DNA of 22,933 nt, taken from an uncultured Oscillospiraceae bacterium. Its GTDB lineage: Bacteria > Bacillota > Clostridia > Oscillospirales > Oscillospiraceae. A program made the position numbers and the translations under genes. The notes under the pieces are model-generated. The model searched no databases, had not been told where the DNA came from, and saw only the letters and a program-made list of their open reading frames with translations. Numbering within the stretch: the first letter of the stretch is position 1; each line of letters begins with the position of its first letter. The stretch covers positions 1-22,933 of the forward strand of contig CAKTOX010000029.1 of NCBI GenBank assembly GCA_934590355.1. Reading direction: 5' to 3'. Positions 1 through 8,300 of this stretch are shown here, piece by piece.

Positions 1-84
1 GTCGTTCCCGTCAAGACCCTCATCGACCGCATGGTCAAGGAGGCGGAGCAAACTCTCGACGAGCTCAAGGCCGCGTTTAATTAA
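1..84 (+). CDS. C-terminal end of an unidentified upstream gene (possibly a nitronate monooxygenase/FabK-like flavoprotein)
   Basis: The first 27 codons form an open frame ending in TAA at 82-84; the start lies outside the window. The visible tail is a charged amphipathic helix (residues such as KTLIDRMVKEAEQTLDEL). It resembles the last helix of NAD(P)H-dependent flavin oxidoreductases of the nitronate monooxygenase/FabK type, but 27 residues are too few to decide. Its stop codon overlaps the ribosome site of the next gene (AAGGAG at 83-88), so the two are almost certainly co-transcribed. The link to acyl-CoA metabolism comes only from context. Confidence 0.55.
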   Translation, partial: VVPVKTLIDRMVKEAEQTLDELKAAFN

Positions 85-95
85 GGAGAAGCAAT

Positions 96-884
96 ATGTA
101 CGAAAATATTGAAGTCATAAGAGACGGCAGAGTTGCAACCGTCGCTCTTAACCGTCCGGAAGTTCTCAACGCCATCAGTCAGTCCGTCGCACTTGAGGTG
201 ACCGCCGCCGTTAGAGAGCTCGACTCCGACTCGGGCGTAGGCGTTATCGTCATCACCGGCAGAGGCAAACACTTCTGCGCGGGCGGCGACATCAAGAAGA
301 TGAAAAAGCTTGTAGACTCAAAGCAATTCTTGTCGGCAGACAGCATTGCTGACTGCGACGCAATGGCGGCCGCCATTCGCTACTGCTCCAAGCCCGTTAT
401 CGCAATGGTCAACGGCACCGCCACCGGCGCCGGCTGCTCGGTGGCAATGGCTTGCGATTTTCGCTTCGTAGCTCCCTCGAGCAAGCTCGGCATGGCATTT
501 CTGAACATGGGTCTGCCCGGAGATACGGGTGGCATTTATCTGCTCATGCGCCTTGCAGGCCCCACAAATGCAGCGCGCATTATGATGACCGGTGAGCCCG
601 TCGGAGGCGAGGAAGCCGTAAAGCTCGGACTTGCTTCCTTCCTGACAGGCGAAGATGAGCTTGAGGAGGCCACCTACGCCTTCGCAAAAAAGCTCTCGCG
701 CAAGTCCGCCACGGGCATGGCGGCGCAGAAAAGGATCATCAACAAGTACTTCTTCGGCGAAGAAATGCAGCAGTATTTCCTCGACGAGCAAAAGGAGATG
801 GTCTGGGCGTCCAACCAGCCCGATTTCTCCGAGGCAGTCAACTCCTTTATCGAAAAGCGCCGCCCCGAAATGAACAAGCAGTAA
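96..884 (+). CDS. Enoyl-CoA hydratase/isomerase (crotonase) family protein, PaaG-like active site
   Basis: A 262-residue protein of normal crotonase length. AAGGAG at 83-88 fixes the ATG. The oxyanion-hole segments are present: FCAGGDI at residues 60-66 and NGTATGAGC at 106-114. The two glutamates that catalyse hydration in ECHS1-type enzymes are replaced: GCE becomes GCS (Ser115) and the QPE glutamate becomes Phe135. The following segment, AF-x3-GL-PGDTGG (134-146), instead resembles PaaG-type isomerases (AF-x3-GL-PDSGG), whose catalytic Asp would correspond to Asp143. Ring- or double-bond isomerisation, or another CoA-ester reaction, is therefore likelier than simple hydration. That is inference from motif alignment done by eye. 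A flavoprotein-like tail upstream, a CoA-transferase remnant and a thioesterase downstream support a role in acyl-CoA metabolism. The substrate is unknown. Confidence 0.9.
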   Translation: MYENIEVIRDGRVATVALNRPEVLNAISQSVALEVTAAVRELDSDSGVGVIVITGRGKHFCAGGDIKKMKKLVDSKQFLSADSIADCDAMAAAIRYCSKPVIAMVNGTATGAGCSVAMACDFRFVAPSSKLGMAFLNMGLPGDTGGIYLLMRLAGPTNAARIMMTGEPVGGEEAVKLGLASFLTGEDELEEATYAFAKKLSRKSATGMAAQKRIINKYFFGEEMQQYFLDEQKEMVWASNQPDFSEAVNSFIEKRRPEMNKQ

Positions 885-891
885 TTTTTCA

Positions 892-920
892 GCCGGCGGT
901 TCTCATACGGAGCCGCCGGC
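892..920 (+). other. GC-rich hairpin just after the crotonase gene (weak terminator or attenuator)
   Basis: GCCGGCGGTT (892-901) pairs with AGCCGCCGGC (911-920), including one G-U pair, around a 9-nt loop. No T run follows (next bases GCATTTAATC), so it is not a standard intrinsic terminator. It may stabilise the mRNA end or partly reduce read-through toward the thioesterase gene. Confidence 0.4.
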
Positions 921-927
921 GCATTTA

Positions 928-1125
928 ATCAGAAGCGCAGAAAAAGTCGGTGAATGTGAAAAGATCTTTGTTACCAAGACCTCGCGCGAATGGGATGAGA
1001 TACTCACGAAGTACGACATAGTGCACGACACGCCTGCACATTACAGCTATTCCGCCGATGAGATCGGCAGAATGGAAGCGAGCGGTGCAATAGTCCAGAT
1101 AGATAAAAGTCTTTATAACAAGTAA
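928..1125 (+). pseudogene. Probable remnant: C-terminus of a CaiB/BaiF family CoA-transferase
   Basis: An open frame ends at TAA 1123-1125 and reads as convincing protein (for example KIFVTKTSREWDEILTKYDI, then a segment ending GAIVQIDKSLYNK), but it has no ATG, TTG or well-placed GTG start and no ribosome site. The pattern KIF-x-TKT-x2-EW-x-EI-x2-KYDIV, followed about 25 residues later by a small residue and IV-x-ID, resembles the C-terminal part of family III (CaiB/BaiF) CoA-transferases, which are about 400 residues long. About 60 residues remain. Codon use is like the neighbours. It sits between two acyl-CoA genes, which fits a deletion scar from an originally intact CoA-transferase. The family assignment is by eye and moderate; the lack of a start is seen directly. 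Confidence 0.5.
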
Positions 1126-1146
1126 AAATACAAGGAGGAAATATCA

Positions 1147-1611
1147 ATGTACGAAGTAACACCCGAAATTTTCGAGGCTGCCAAGCAGTCCGTTACCCAC
1201 GGCAAGATCAATTATCTCAACGTTGCGGGCATAATCCCCGAGGTTGCAGAGGAGCGCCATGTGCGCTATCGCCTGCCGCTGACCTCGATGCACGTAAACC
1301 ACGTCGGCATCATGTATGCAGGCAGCTTCTTCGTGTTCGGCGAATCCACCGGCGCAAGTCTCATCAAATGTACCTACGGCACGGCATACGTTCCCATCAT
1401 CAAGAGCGTTTCGATTGACTACCTCAAGCCGGCAACCACCGACCTTGTGATCGACATTGCAATGACCGAGGAGGAAGCAAAGGAGCGCATCGCTTACATC
1501 GAGGAGCACGGAAAGGGCCAGTATCCGATGACCATTCCCATCATGACCGCCGACGGTGTTCACACCGCAAATGTGAATATCGTGTACTACCTGATGAAGA
1601 ACAAAAAGTAG
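1147..1611 (+). CDS. Hotdog-fold thioesterase (PaaI/YiiD C-terminal/DUF4442-like)
   Basis: A 154-residue protein, typical of single-domain hotdog thioesterases that hydrolyse acyl-CoA esters. AAGGAGG at 1132-1138 lies 8 nt before the ATG. The central segment NHVGIMYAGSFFVFGE (about residues 51-66) matches the NH-x-G-x-MyAG-x-LF-x-x-aE pattern of the hotdog helix. This helix carries the catalytic Asn/Gly and acidic residues in PaaI-like and DUF4442 proteins. The C-terminus (HTANVNIVYYLMK) is the final beta strand. There is no signal or membrane segment, so it is cytoplasmic. It is the last gene of the acyl-CoA cluster and precedes a strong bidirectional terminator. The acyl substrate cannot be read from the sequence. 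Confidence 0.8.
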   Translation: MYEVTPEIFEAAKQSVTHGKINYLNVAGIIPEVAEERHVRYRLPLTSMHVNHVGIMYAGSFFVFGESTGASLIKCTYGTAYVPIIKSVSIDYLKPATTDLVIDIAMTEEEAKERIAYIEEHGKGQYPMTIPIMTADGVHTANVNIVYYLMKNKK

Positions 1612-1638
1612 TTCCATATTTTTTCTCCACCCCATAGC

Positions 1639-1674
1639 AAAAAGCGGTGTGAACAAGCGTCACACCGCTTTTTT
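1639..1674. terminator. Bidirectional intrinsic terminator between the thioesterase gene and coaX
   Basis: AGCGGTGTGA (1643-1652) and TCACACCGCT (1660-1669) pair perfectly around a 7-nt loop. An A run (1639-1643) lies on one side and a T run (1669-1674) on the other, so the hairpin can stop transcription from both converging genes. Confidence 0.92.
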
Positions 1675-1705
1675 ATGTGTTCTTCCGAGCAAGTCGAAAA
1701 CGCAA

Positions 1706-1740
1706 CAGCCTCCGAGCTTTTCGCGCGGAGGCTGCTTTCT
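1706..1740 (-). terminator. Second hairpin, immediately 3' of coaX
   Basis: CAGCCTCCG (1706-1714) pairs perfectly with CGGAGGCTG (1726-1734). It starts 9 nt past the coaX stop. On the minus strand the T run after the stem is interrupted (TTGCGTTTT); on the plus strand CTTTCTTTTC follows. It probably works with the stronger hairpin at 1639-1674. Confidence 0.6.
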
Positions 1741-1742
1741 TT

Positions 1743-2522
1743 TCAGTTTTTCTTGGGCTTTGCGTTTTTCTGATAGAGTATCGCAAGTCCCTTGAGAAGA
1801 AGCTCGGGCTCGAGCTTTATCTCATGCCGGCAATACTGCACGATGCAGCGCGACAGTCCTCCCGTTGCGACGACGGTCGCCTTTTGCCCCATTTCCTCCT
1901 CCATGCGATCCACCATTCCGTCTATCATCGCGGCGGTGCCGAACACGGCGCCGGACTTCATGCTGTCTACGGTGTTGGAAGCGATGCACTTTCTCGGTGC
2001 TTCGATGGAGATGTTCGGCAGCAGGCTCGTGCCCTGCGAGAGCGCCTCATACGAGAGGTTAACGCCGGGTATGATCGCTCCGCCTATATACGAGCCGTCG
2101 CCGTCAACGACGACCATGGTCGTCGCCGTGCCCATATCGACGATGATGATGGGCGGCTCATACAGCGCAAGCGCGCCGACGGTGCCGGTTATAAGGTCGC
2201 CCGCAAGCGTACCCGGATCGTCGATCTTTACGTTGACGCCGGTTTTTATGCCCGCGCCGACTATAATGCACTCAAGCCCCGTGAGCTTTCGCACAGCCGA
2301 GCGGATCGCGCGGTTTACCTGCGGCACGACCGAGGACAAAATAGCGCCCTCGAAATTGCGGTAGTCGATACCGTCAAATTCAAAGCTCTGGCGCATTTTG
2401 AGCGCATAGTCGTTAGGCAGGTCGTTCGTATTCGTCGCAAGCCTTAAAATGCTTTTTATTTCGCCGTTTTCGACGCAGCCGAGAACGACGTTTGTGTTTC
2501 CGACGTCGATCGTAAGGATCAT
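1743..2522 (-). CDS. coaX: Type III pantothenate kinase
   Basis: This enzyme phosphorylates pantothenate with ATP, the first committed step of CoA synthesis, in the cytoplasm. The 259-residue length is normal. The N-terminal DVGNTN (residues 6-11) is the phosphate-1 loop of the ASKHA fold, SSVVPQV (63-69) is the family motif, DMGTATT (129-135) is the phosphate-2 loop and IGGAIIPGV (146-154) follows. The usual GADR segment reads AGDL (107-110): the catalytic Asp109 is kept but the following Arg is Leu. It is the second gene of an operon, 21 nt after a probable pantothenate transporter subunit, which places uptake and phosphorylation of vitamin B5 together. GAGG about 9 nt before the ATG is the ribosome site. 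Confidence 0.95.
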   Translation of the reverse strand: MILTIDVGNTNVVLGCVENGEIKSILRLATNTNDLPNDYALKMRQSFEFDGIDYRNFEGAILSSVVPQVNRAIRSAVRKLTGLECIIVGAGIKTGVNVKIDDPGTLAGDLITGTVGALALYEPPIIIVDMGTATTMVVVDGDGSYIGGAIIPGVNLSYEALSQGTSLLPNISIEAPRKCIASNTVDSMKSGAVFGTAAMIDGMVDRMEEEMGQKATVVATGGLSRCIVQYCRHEIKLEPELLLKGLAILYQKNAKPKKN

Positions 2523-2543
2523 AGGTTTACCTCAGTTTACGTT

Positions 2544-3146
2544 TCAGTTTACGTTCTTCTTGCCTGCACGGATGATGCGGGTTATTCCTGCCGCGAGCAG
2601 CATATTGACGCCAAGCTCAACGAGGAAGTTCACGCCCGTAAGTACGACAATGATATACATGAGCATATTCTGTCCGCTTGCCCAGCCGCTGAGCGTATCA
2701 AAGAAAAATACCAGCATGCCCAAGATGAACAGTCCGGTATTTACCACGGGGCAAACGATGCCGGACACAACGACGGCTGCTTTGTCGTTTTTCTTTGCTA
2801 TCGCGTCGTAGCACACACCCGCAAGGAAGCCAGCCGCGGCGCCCTTGAGAAGGCAGATGAGCACGCAGCCGACGGCATTGATGCCCATGAGCAGCATCAC
2901 CGTGCCGCCGTCCCAGCCGAGAAGGCCGGTCACGAGCACGACCAGACCGAAGACAAAGCCGAGATAGGCTCCTGCCTTCTTGCCGTAGATAGCCGTTCCG
3001 ATAATTATCGGCGCAAGCGCGAGAGTTATCGAGAAGGGGCCGAAGCGGATGAAGGTGCAGAGCACCTGCAGCACCACGATGATAGCGGTGAAGATAGCAA
3101 GGCCCGTCATACGGCGGGTTTTGCCGGATTGTTTGCTGTTATTCAT
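2544..3146 (-). CDS. ECF transporter S component, probably for pantothenate (PanT-like)
   Basis: A 200-residue integral membrane protein with about six hydrophobic segments, as expected for the substrate-binding S subunit of energy-coupling factor importers. The segment ITLALAPIIIGTAIYGKKAG (about residues 40-59), followed by a GFVFGLVVL helix, matches the conserved ECF S-component signature. PVVNTGLF near residue 133 matches the folate/pantothenate subgroup. No ATPase or T subunit is nearby, so it probably uses a shared energising module encoded elsewhere. AGGAGGT about 6 nt before the ATG and a near-consensus promoter make it the first gene of the operon. Pantothenate specificity is inferred from the adjoining coaX. 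Confidence 0.88.
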   Translation of the reverse strand: MNNSKQSGKTRRMTGLAIFTAIIVVLQVLCTFIRFGPFSITLALAPIIIGTAIYGKKAGAYLGFVFGLVVLVTGLLGWDGGTVMLLMGINAVGCVLICLLKGAAAGFLAGVCYDAIAKKNDKAAVVVSGIVCPVVNTGLFILGMLVFFFDTLSGWASGQNMLMYIIVVLTGVNFLVELGVNMLLAAGITRIIRAGKKNVN

Positions 3147-3201
3147 TTTTTACCTCCTGCTGTCGCCCCGGTCATGCCGGGTGCGGCGCGTTTTCGTGTA
3201 A

Positions 3202-3230
3202 ATAGTACAATATGCACGGCGACTTGTCAA
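3202..3230 (-). promoter_or_regulatory. Sigma-A type promoter for the ECF S component-coaX operon
   Basis: On the minus strand TTGACA (3225-3230) and TACTAT (3202-3207) are separated by exactly 17 bp. The predicted start near 3195 gives a leader of about 50 nt. That leader contains a short CCGG-CCGG hairpin just before the ribosome site. Confidence 0.82.
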
Positions 3231-3270
3231 GGCGCTTTTGTCTTGTTTTGAGTTCACGGCAATTATTCAA

Positions 3271-3299
3271 TTGCATCGCGGTTTGTGATGTGATAAAAT
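3271..3299 (+). promoter_or_regulatory. Extended -10 promoter for the GH13 glucosidase, with palindromic sequence over the -10
   Basis: TTGCAT (3271-3276), a 17-bp spacer and TAAAAT (3294-3299) preceded by TGA (TGn extended -10). The -10 lies inside an imperfect palindrome, TGATAAAATTATCTCA (3291-3306). A wider inverted repeat, TTGTGAT (3283-3289) and ATCACAA (3322-3328), brackets the start site. These could be operators for a sugar-responsive repressor; that role is inferred. Confidence 0.6.
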
Positions 3300-3340
3300 T
3301 ATCTCAAATCATTCACACTATATCACAATGGAGAAAAGAC

Positions 3341-5011
3341 ATGGAAAAAAAGTGCTGGTATAAGGAAATGGCGGTCTATCAGATATGGTGCCGCAGCTTC
3401 TGCGACGGAAACGGTGACGGCATCGGCGACCTGTGGGGCGTGCTGTCAAAGCTCGACTATATAGCCTCGCTGAATGTTGACGGTATCTGGTTTTCGCCGC
3501 TGTATCCCTCTCCCAATGCCGACTACGGCTACGACATCTCCGACTATAAGAGCATCCACCCCGACTTCGGCGACCTTGAGGTCTTTAAGAAGGTGCTCGA
3601 CGGTGCGCACGAGCGCGGGCTGAGGGTCTTTATGGATCTCGTCATTAACCACACCTCCGACGAGCACCCTTGGTTCAAGTCTTCCCGCAGCAGCAAGCAG
3701 AGCCCTTACCGCGACTATTACTACTGGCGTCCCGGAAAGGGCAAAAAGCGCCCGCCGAATAATTGGGACAGTCTTTTCGAGGGCAGAGCATGGGAATATG
3801 ACAAGCGCACGGACGAATGGTATATGCACATATTCTCGAAAAAGCAACCCGACCTCAACATGGCAAACCCCAAGGTGCGCGAGGAGGTCAAGGACATCAT
3901 GCGTTTTTGGCTGGATATGGGCGTTGACGGCTTCCGTGAGGACGTCATAACCTACATCGCAAAGGCTGACGGTCTGCCCGATGCGAAGCTAAAGCTGCCC
4001 GCCGCGACAGGCATGAAGTTTTACACCAATCTCCCGAAGGTGCACGATTATCTTGCCGAGTTCAAGCGCGACGTGCTCGATTTCTACGACTGCTTCACCG
4101 TAGGCGAGGGGCCGCGCATGGAGCCGGAGGTTGCACTGAGCTATGTGCGCGAGGGCAAGAACAAAGTTCTTGACATGATGATAAACTTCTCCCACATGGA
4201 GGCGGACTGCTTTATAACAGACTTCATGCAGCGCCCCTTTGACCTCATAAAGCTCAAAAAGGCCTTTACCAAATGGCAGACTCAGATGTACGGCAAGGGC
4301 TGGAACGCACTGTACATGGAAAACCACGACCACCCGCGCATCATAAGCCGCTACGGCAGCGAAAAATACCGCGTTGAAAGCGGCAAGAGCATTGCGGCAA
4401 GCTATCTGTTCCAGCGCGGCACACCCTTCGTTTATCAGGGACAGGAGATAGGCATGGTGAACACGCCGCTCAAGAGCCTTGACGATTATAAGGACATCAT
4501 GGTCAAGAATAACGCCCGCATAGCCCGCTCGCTCGGTCTTTCCAAGGCGACGGTGCTCAAGCTCGCGCAGAAGGCCTCGCGCGATAACGCAAGGACCTGT
4601 ATGCAGTGGTCGGACGCTCCCAACGCGGGCTTTTCCGAGGCAAAGCCATGGTTTGTCGTTAATCCGAATTACAAGAGCATAAACGTCGAAAGCCAACAGG
4701 ACGACGAAAACAGCATCCTCAATTTCTATCGCGACGCCCTGCAATTCAGGCGCGACAATCCCGTCGTAGTCTACGGTGACTACGCCGAGCACTGCCCCAA
4801 CAGCAAGGAGCTTTACGTCTACGAGCGCAATCTTGCGGGCAAAAAGCTGCTCGTCATCTGCTCGTTCTCGGAAAAGGCCGTGAGATTTGACGCGCCGGAG
4901 GGCATCGTGCTCGACGAATCAAAGCAGGTGTTCGGCAACTATGAAAATAACTTCGTCATCGCAAACGGCTTCACCACAAGGCCGTATGAAATGCGCGTAT
5001 ATCTGTTCTGA
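3341..5011 (+). CDS. GH13 family alpha-glucosidase, probable oligo-1,6-glucosidase
   Basis: A 556-residue cytoplasmic enzyme (no signal peptide), the usual length for GH13 subfamily 31. The ATG at 3341 is chosen because GGAG (3330-3333) precedes it and family homology begins at WYKEMAVYQIW; an upstream in-frame ATG at 3212 precedes the promoter. The calcium-type loop DGNGDGIGD is at 22-30. The conserved regions are DLVINH (99-104), GFRED with nucleophile Asp201, VGE with acid/base Glu256 and ENHD with Asp330. Val202 directly after the nucleophile is the residue linked to alpha-1,6 preference (isomaltase) rather than Thr as in maltases. It likely trims isomalto-oligosaccharides or limit dextrins to glucose. 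It is a single-gene unit with its own promoter and terminator; no sugar transporter is adjacent. Confidence 0.92.
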   Translation: MEKKCWYKEMAVYQIWCRSFCDGNGDGIGDLWGVLSKLDYIASLNVDGIWFSPLYPSPNADYGYDISDYKSIHPDFGDLEVFKKVLDGAHERGLRVFMDLVINHTSDEHPWFKSSRSSKQSPYRDYYYWRPGKGKKRPPNNWDSLFEGRAWEYDKRTDEWYMHIFSKKQPDLNMANPKVREEVKDIMRFWLDMGVDGFREDVITYIAKADGLPDAKLKLPAATGMKFYTNLPKVHDYLAEFKRDVLDFYDCFTVGEGPRMEPEVALSYVREGKNKVLDMMINFSHMEADCFITDFMQRPFDLIKLKKAFTKWQTQMYGKGWNALYMENHDHPRIISRYGSEKYRVESGKSIAASYLFQRGTPFVYQGQEIGMVNTPLKSLDDYKDIMVKNNARIARSLGLSKATVLKLAQKASRDNARTCMQWSDAPNAGFSEAKPWFVVNPNYKSINVESQQDDENSILNFYRDALQFRRDNPVVVYGDYAEHCPNSKELYVYERNLAGKKLLVICSFSEKAVRFDAPEGIVLDESKQVFGNYENNFVIANGFTTRPYEMRVYLF

Positions 5012-5033
5012 AAATCGTAATATATAATATATT

Positions 5034-5070
5034 CACAAAAGGCAAGGTCATGTTGACCTTGCCTTTTGTG
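5034..5070 (+). terminator. Terminator hairpin of the glucosidase gene, copy 1 of a duplicated hairpin
   Basis: Seventeen bases (5034-5050) pair perfectly with 5054-5070 around a TGT loop. The arm ends in CCTTTTG. The core 32 nt (5037-5068) is repeated exactly at 5289-5320. Confidence 0.85.
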
Positions 5071-5288
5071 ACAGTCAAAACCCTTATGCTGCCGAGGAAA
5101 GATAACCGCGCAGCGGGGGAGCTTGAGGGGGCAAGGCCCCGCTCGAAATCAGATTATAGCCATCAAAAACGCCTGAGATATCAGGCTTTTTGACGAGCGA
5201 AGCGAGATTTTTCGTGAAGCTTGAGCTTCACAAAAAATGTGGCGTTTTTTCAGCGTGCAAAAAAGTCACAGACTTTTTTCACACGCTG
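5071..5288. repeat. Non-coding block of nested hairpins between two identical terminators
   Basis: No credible ORF. Seen directly: AGCGGGG (5112-5118) with CCCCGCT (5137-5143); AAAAACGCC (5165-5173) with GGCGTTTTT (5241-5249) as an outer stem; within it GCCTGA/TCAGGC (5171-5186) followed by five T, and GTGAAGC/GCTTCAC (5214-5231) flanked by T and A runs; then a long stem 5251-5288. The GAGCGAAGCGAG stretch (5194-5205) is also self-complementary in part. This looks like an intergenic repeat element (MITE- or REP-like) or a structured RNA; no terminal transposon ends were identified. Confidence 0.55.
5251..5288. terminator. Long A/T-rich hairpin inside the intergenic block
   Basis: CAGCGTGCAAAAAAGTC (5251-5267) pairs with GACTTTTTTCACACGCTG (5271-5288), with one bulged base and an ACA loop. 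Its shape suits a bidirectional terminator or a folded repeat unit. Confidence 0.5.
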
Positions 5289-5320
5289 AAAAGGCAAGGT
5301 CATGTTGACCTTGCCTTTTG
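5289..5320 (-). terminator. Terminator hairpin of the M14 peptidase gene, copy 2 of the duplicated hairpin
   Basis: Fourteen bases (5289-5302) pair with 5306-5319 around TGT. The 32-nt sequence is identical to 5037-5068. It lies 40 nt beyond the stop of the minus-strand peptidase gene, so each of the two converging genes ends in one copy. Confidence 0.8.
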
Positions 5321-5359
5321 CTTAGGATAATTTATACGGAGATTTTATTAGGGGACTTA

Positions 5360-8300
5360 TTAAACCGACTTATACGCGAGGAAGTTTGCAAATACCTGAG
5401 CCATTTCCGCGCGGGTCGCGGTGTCGCATGGGAGGAAGCTTCCGTCATAGCCCTGAACAATACCGTTCTGGGCTGCCCAAAGCACCGCGTCATAAGCCCA
5501 TGACTCTACATTTCCGGCGTCGTTGAAGCTGAGCTCGCCGCTGACTGCGGGAGACTTCTCATAACGATAGAGCATCGTCACGAGCTCCTGACGGCTTATA
5601 TTGCTGTCCGGATCAAACTCGCTCGCCGAAACGCCGTTTGTAACGCCCTCGTTGTATGCCCAGATTATCGCGTCGGTAGCATATTCCGGCTGCGCAATAT
5701 CCGTAAACGGTGTGGTCTTTCCCTCGACGGAGGGGCTGCCTGCCATGCGGTAAAGCACGGTCGCAAACATTGCGCGCGTCATTCCGGTCTCAGGCTCGAA
5801 GGTCGTGTCGGAGGTGCCGTACATGAGCTTATTGTCCCACACGGTCTTTACCGCGCCATAGTACCAGCTGTCGCTCGAAACGTCGGTGAACGGAAGCTCG
5901 CCGCTATCGCTCACGAAATCGTCGCCGAGCAGATTTGAAAATGCGAAGTTGCTGATGAATGCGTACTCATCGCGCTGGTGGCCCTTGTGAGTGAGGCTGT
6001 TTGCAAAGAGAACTATGTTCACCTCGTTTGCATCGCTCTCATTGAGCTTGCCCTTAAAGGATATTGCCTGCACGGAGCCGTTGAGATATCCCTCGGCGGA
6101 GGTCTTCTGCGCCTCGGTCTTCATCTTTATAAAGCCTTCCGTGGGCTGCTTGCTGTCATCGGTCTGAACGAGCACCTGCGCGCCGTCGGGAATTGCGGAG
6201 AAGTAGCCTGCGCCGTAGCCGTACATGACATCGTCCTCATCCATGACATACGATGCGTTAACGAGGCTCACGTTCGGGTAGGTCACATAGCCGAGGCAGT
6301 CAAAGCCGGAGGCTGCGCTGCGCACGAGGGCGGAGCCGAACACGGTGTTGCTGCGGGTCGCGCCCGAGCCGTAGCCTATGTACGGAGTGCCTGCAAGCAC
6401 CTGCTGCTTTGCCGCGCCGCCGAGGGCGTTTGCGCCGATGATGAGGTCTGCCTGCGCGGGGTCGTTTGTGGTCTCAAAGCCCATGAGCTCAAGCGCCACG
6501 CGGTCATAGTTCCAGTTGTAGTTTCCGACGCGGCTCGTCCACACGAAGCCGGAGGAATTCTGACTCGACGCTCCAGTCACATAGACAACGGGCGCCTTGG
6601 TGATGGTCTTTGCCGCGGGCACCTCGGACGAGGAAAGGCCCGTGCCGGTGAGAACGTAGTCCGCGCACACGCTCAGCCAATCGACGTAGCCGCACACGAA
6701 ATCGCCGTAGTATTCGCTGTCGGGGTCGTTTACCATGCCGACGCTCTTGCCGGCCTTGAGGAGGGCATTGACAGCCGCGGTGGAATCCTCGGAGGCGTTG
6801 GAGATGATGACGTAGTCGCTGCCGCTGCCTATGAACTCGGAGCCGAGATTTGCGCTTATGTAGCTGAGGCTGTCGTCATAGTCCATCCAAGCGCCGCAGG
6901 CTGCCTTTATGGTCTTGTACGCCTCGGGCCGGGTGACCGTTGCCATATCGAAGCCGCGCGTCTCGTTAAAGGTCGTGATGCCTTCGGAGTAGAGAACGCT
7001 CCAGTTCGTTATGAACGTTCCGTCATACAGAGCGCCGTTTGCAACGGAGCGCTTTGCCTGATGCATGGAAATGACCATCGTGCCCGCGGGATAGCTCACG
7101 CCGTCGTAGGTGAACTCAGACTCGCTCACGAGAATCTTAACATCATTGCGGGAGAGCCACTCCATCATATCGCCGGCAGCCTGAAGATTGGTCTGATTGA
7201 CCGCGTCGAGCGGAATGATGTAGCACTCGGGATAGAAGTTGCCGTTTTCGCCGTCGCCGTCATACTCGGGACGGAACAGGTCGGACTCCGCGCCCTCAAC
7301 GTCGTTCTGGTCGCAAAGCCACTGGCCTACGAGCTCGTATGCGTCGGAGTTAAAGTTATTGACGCCGCGCTCGAATATTTCGGTCTGCGAGGTGAGATAG
7401 CCGAGCTTCTCGCCCGCTATGTAGTTTGACTGTCCGAGGCAGCCGTACTGCACAAGGTCTGCCGCCGCGTCGTTATAGCCGGGAAGCTCAACGGTGTATG
7501 CAACCGTGCCCTGGAGCATCGCAAACTGCGGGGTGTAGGAGGTGGACATGTCGTCCCACGGATCCTCCCAATAGGTGGTACCGTCGCCGTTATCGGTCAG
7601 GTAATCGCGCTGAGGAATAACGTAGCTGTTGTAGGTGTCGTTATTGGCCACCGCCGCAATGCCAAGCGCCTCGCCGCCGTACATAAGATGCTCGGCAAGC
7701 AGGTCGTACTCGAAGTTCGGCTCGTGCGGGGGATCGCAGGGCTCGCACTGGAAAGCAGTCACGCGGCCGTGGAACTCGGTCAGCGAGACGGGATTGAAGG
7801 TCGCAATGAGCTTCTGCATATTCTGCGTCTCATCGGTGGTCTGGAAGGAGTTGTCGCGGTTAAGGTCGTAGCCGTTGGAGGCGGTACGGGTTATATAGGT
7901 ACGCCCCTCGACGTTTTCCTCGGGAACGAGGATGAAGAACACGTCGTCAAGAAGCTCGTCAAGCGTCGTCGTGACGGTCTGCCGGGTGTAATACTTATCG
8001 AGATCCACGACGCCGGACTTGCCGTTGCCGGTCTGGAGCCAGCCGAGGTAGGTCGCCTTATCGGCAACAAGCTCCGGCACCGCCATCTTTTTTGCGCTCT
8101 TTTCGGCTTCAAACTGCGCCTGACCGTCTGCCGTAAAGCCGGTGAGGGTGTTGTAGCCGAGCTTGCCGTCGCCGTTTGCGGCGTCTATGAGCATCCACGC
8201 AAAGTCCATGATGCCGTCAACCGCAGCGACTTCGTTCGAGTGGATATTCGAGTACATGACAGGGACCTTTATATCGTTGTACTTGCCGGCCTCAATATCG

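Noticed and set aside
3212..3340. N-terminal extension of the GH13 glucosidase starting at an upstream ATG (3212)
   Set aside because: The ATG lies upstream of the predicted promoter, has no ribosome site, and the extra 43 residues do not resemble the family. GGAG and homology support 3341.
5071..5288. CRISPR array or insertion sequence in the hairpin-rich gap
   Set aside because: There is no regular repeat-spacer pattern, no transposase frame and no matching terminal inverted repeats; only two copies of one hairpin and several unrelated stems.
5978..7429. A 483-codon plus-strand open frame opposite the M14 peptidase
   Set aside because: It is antisense to a coherent secreted protein with intact catalytic and SLH motifs; no ribosome site, and composition is shadow-like.
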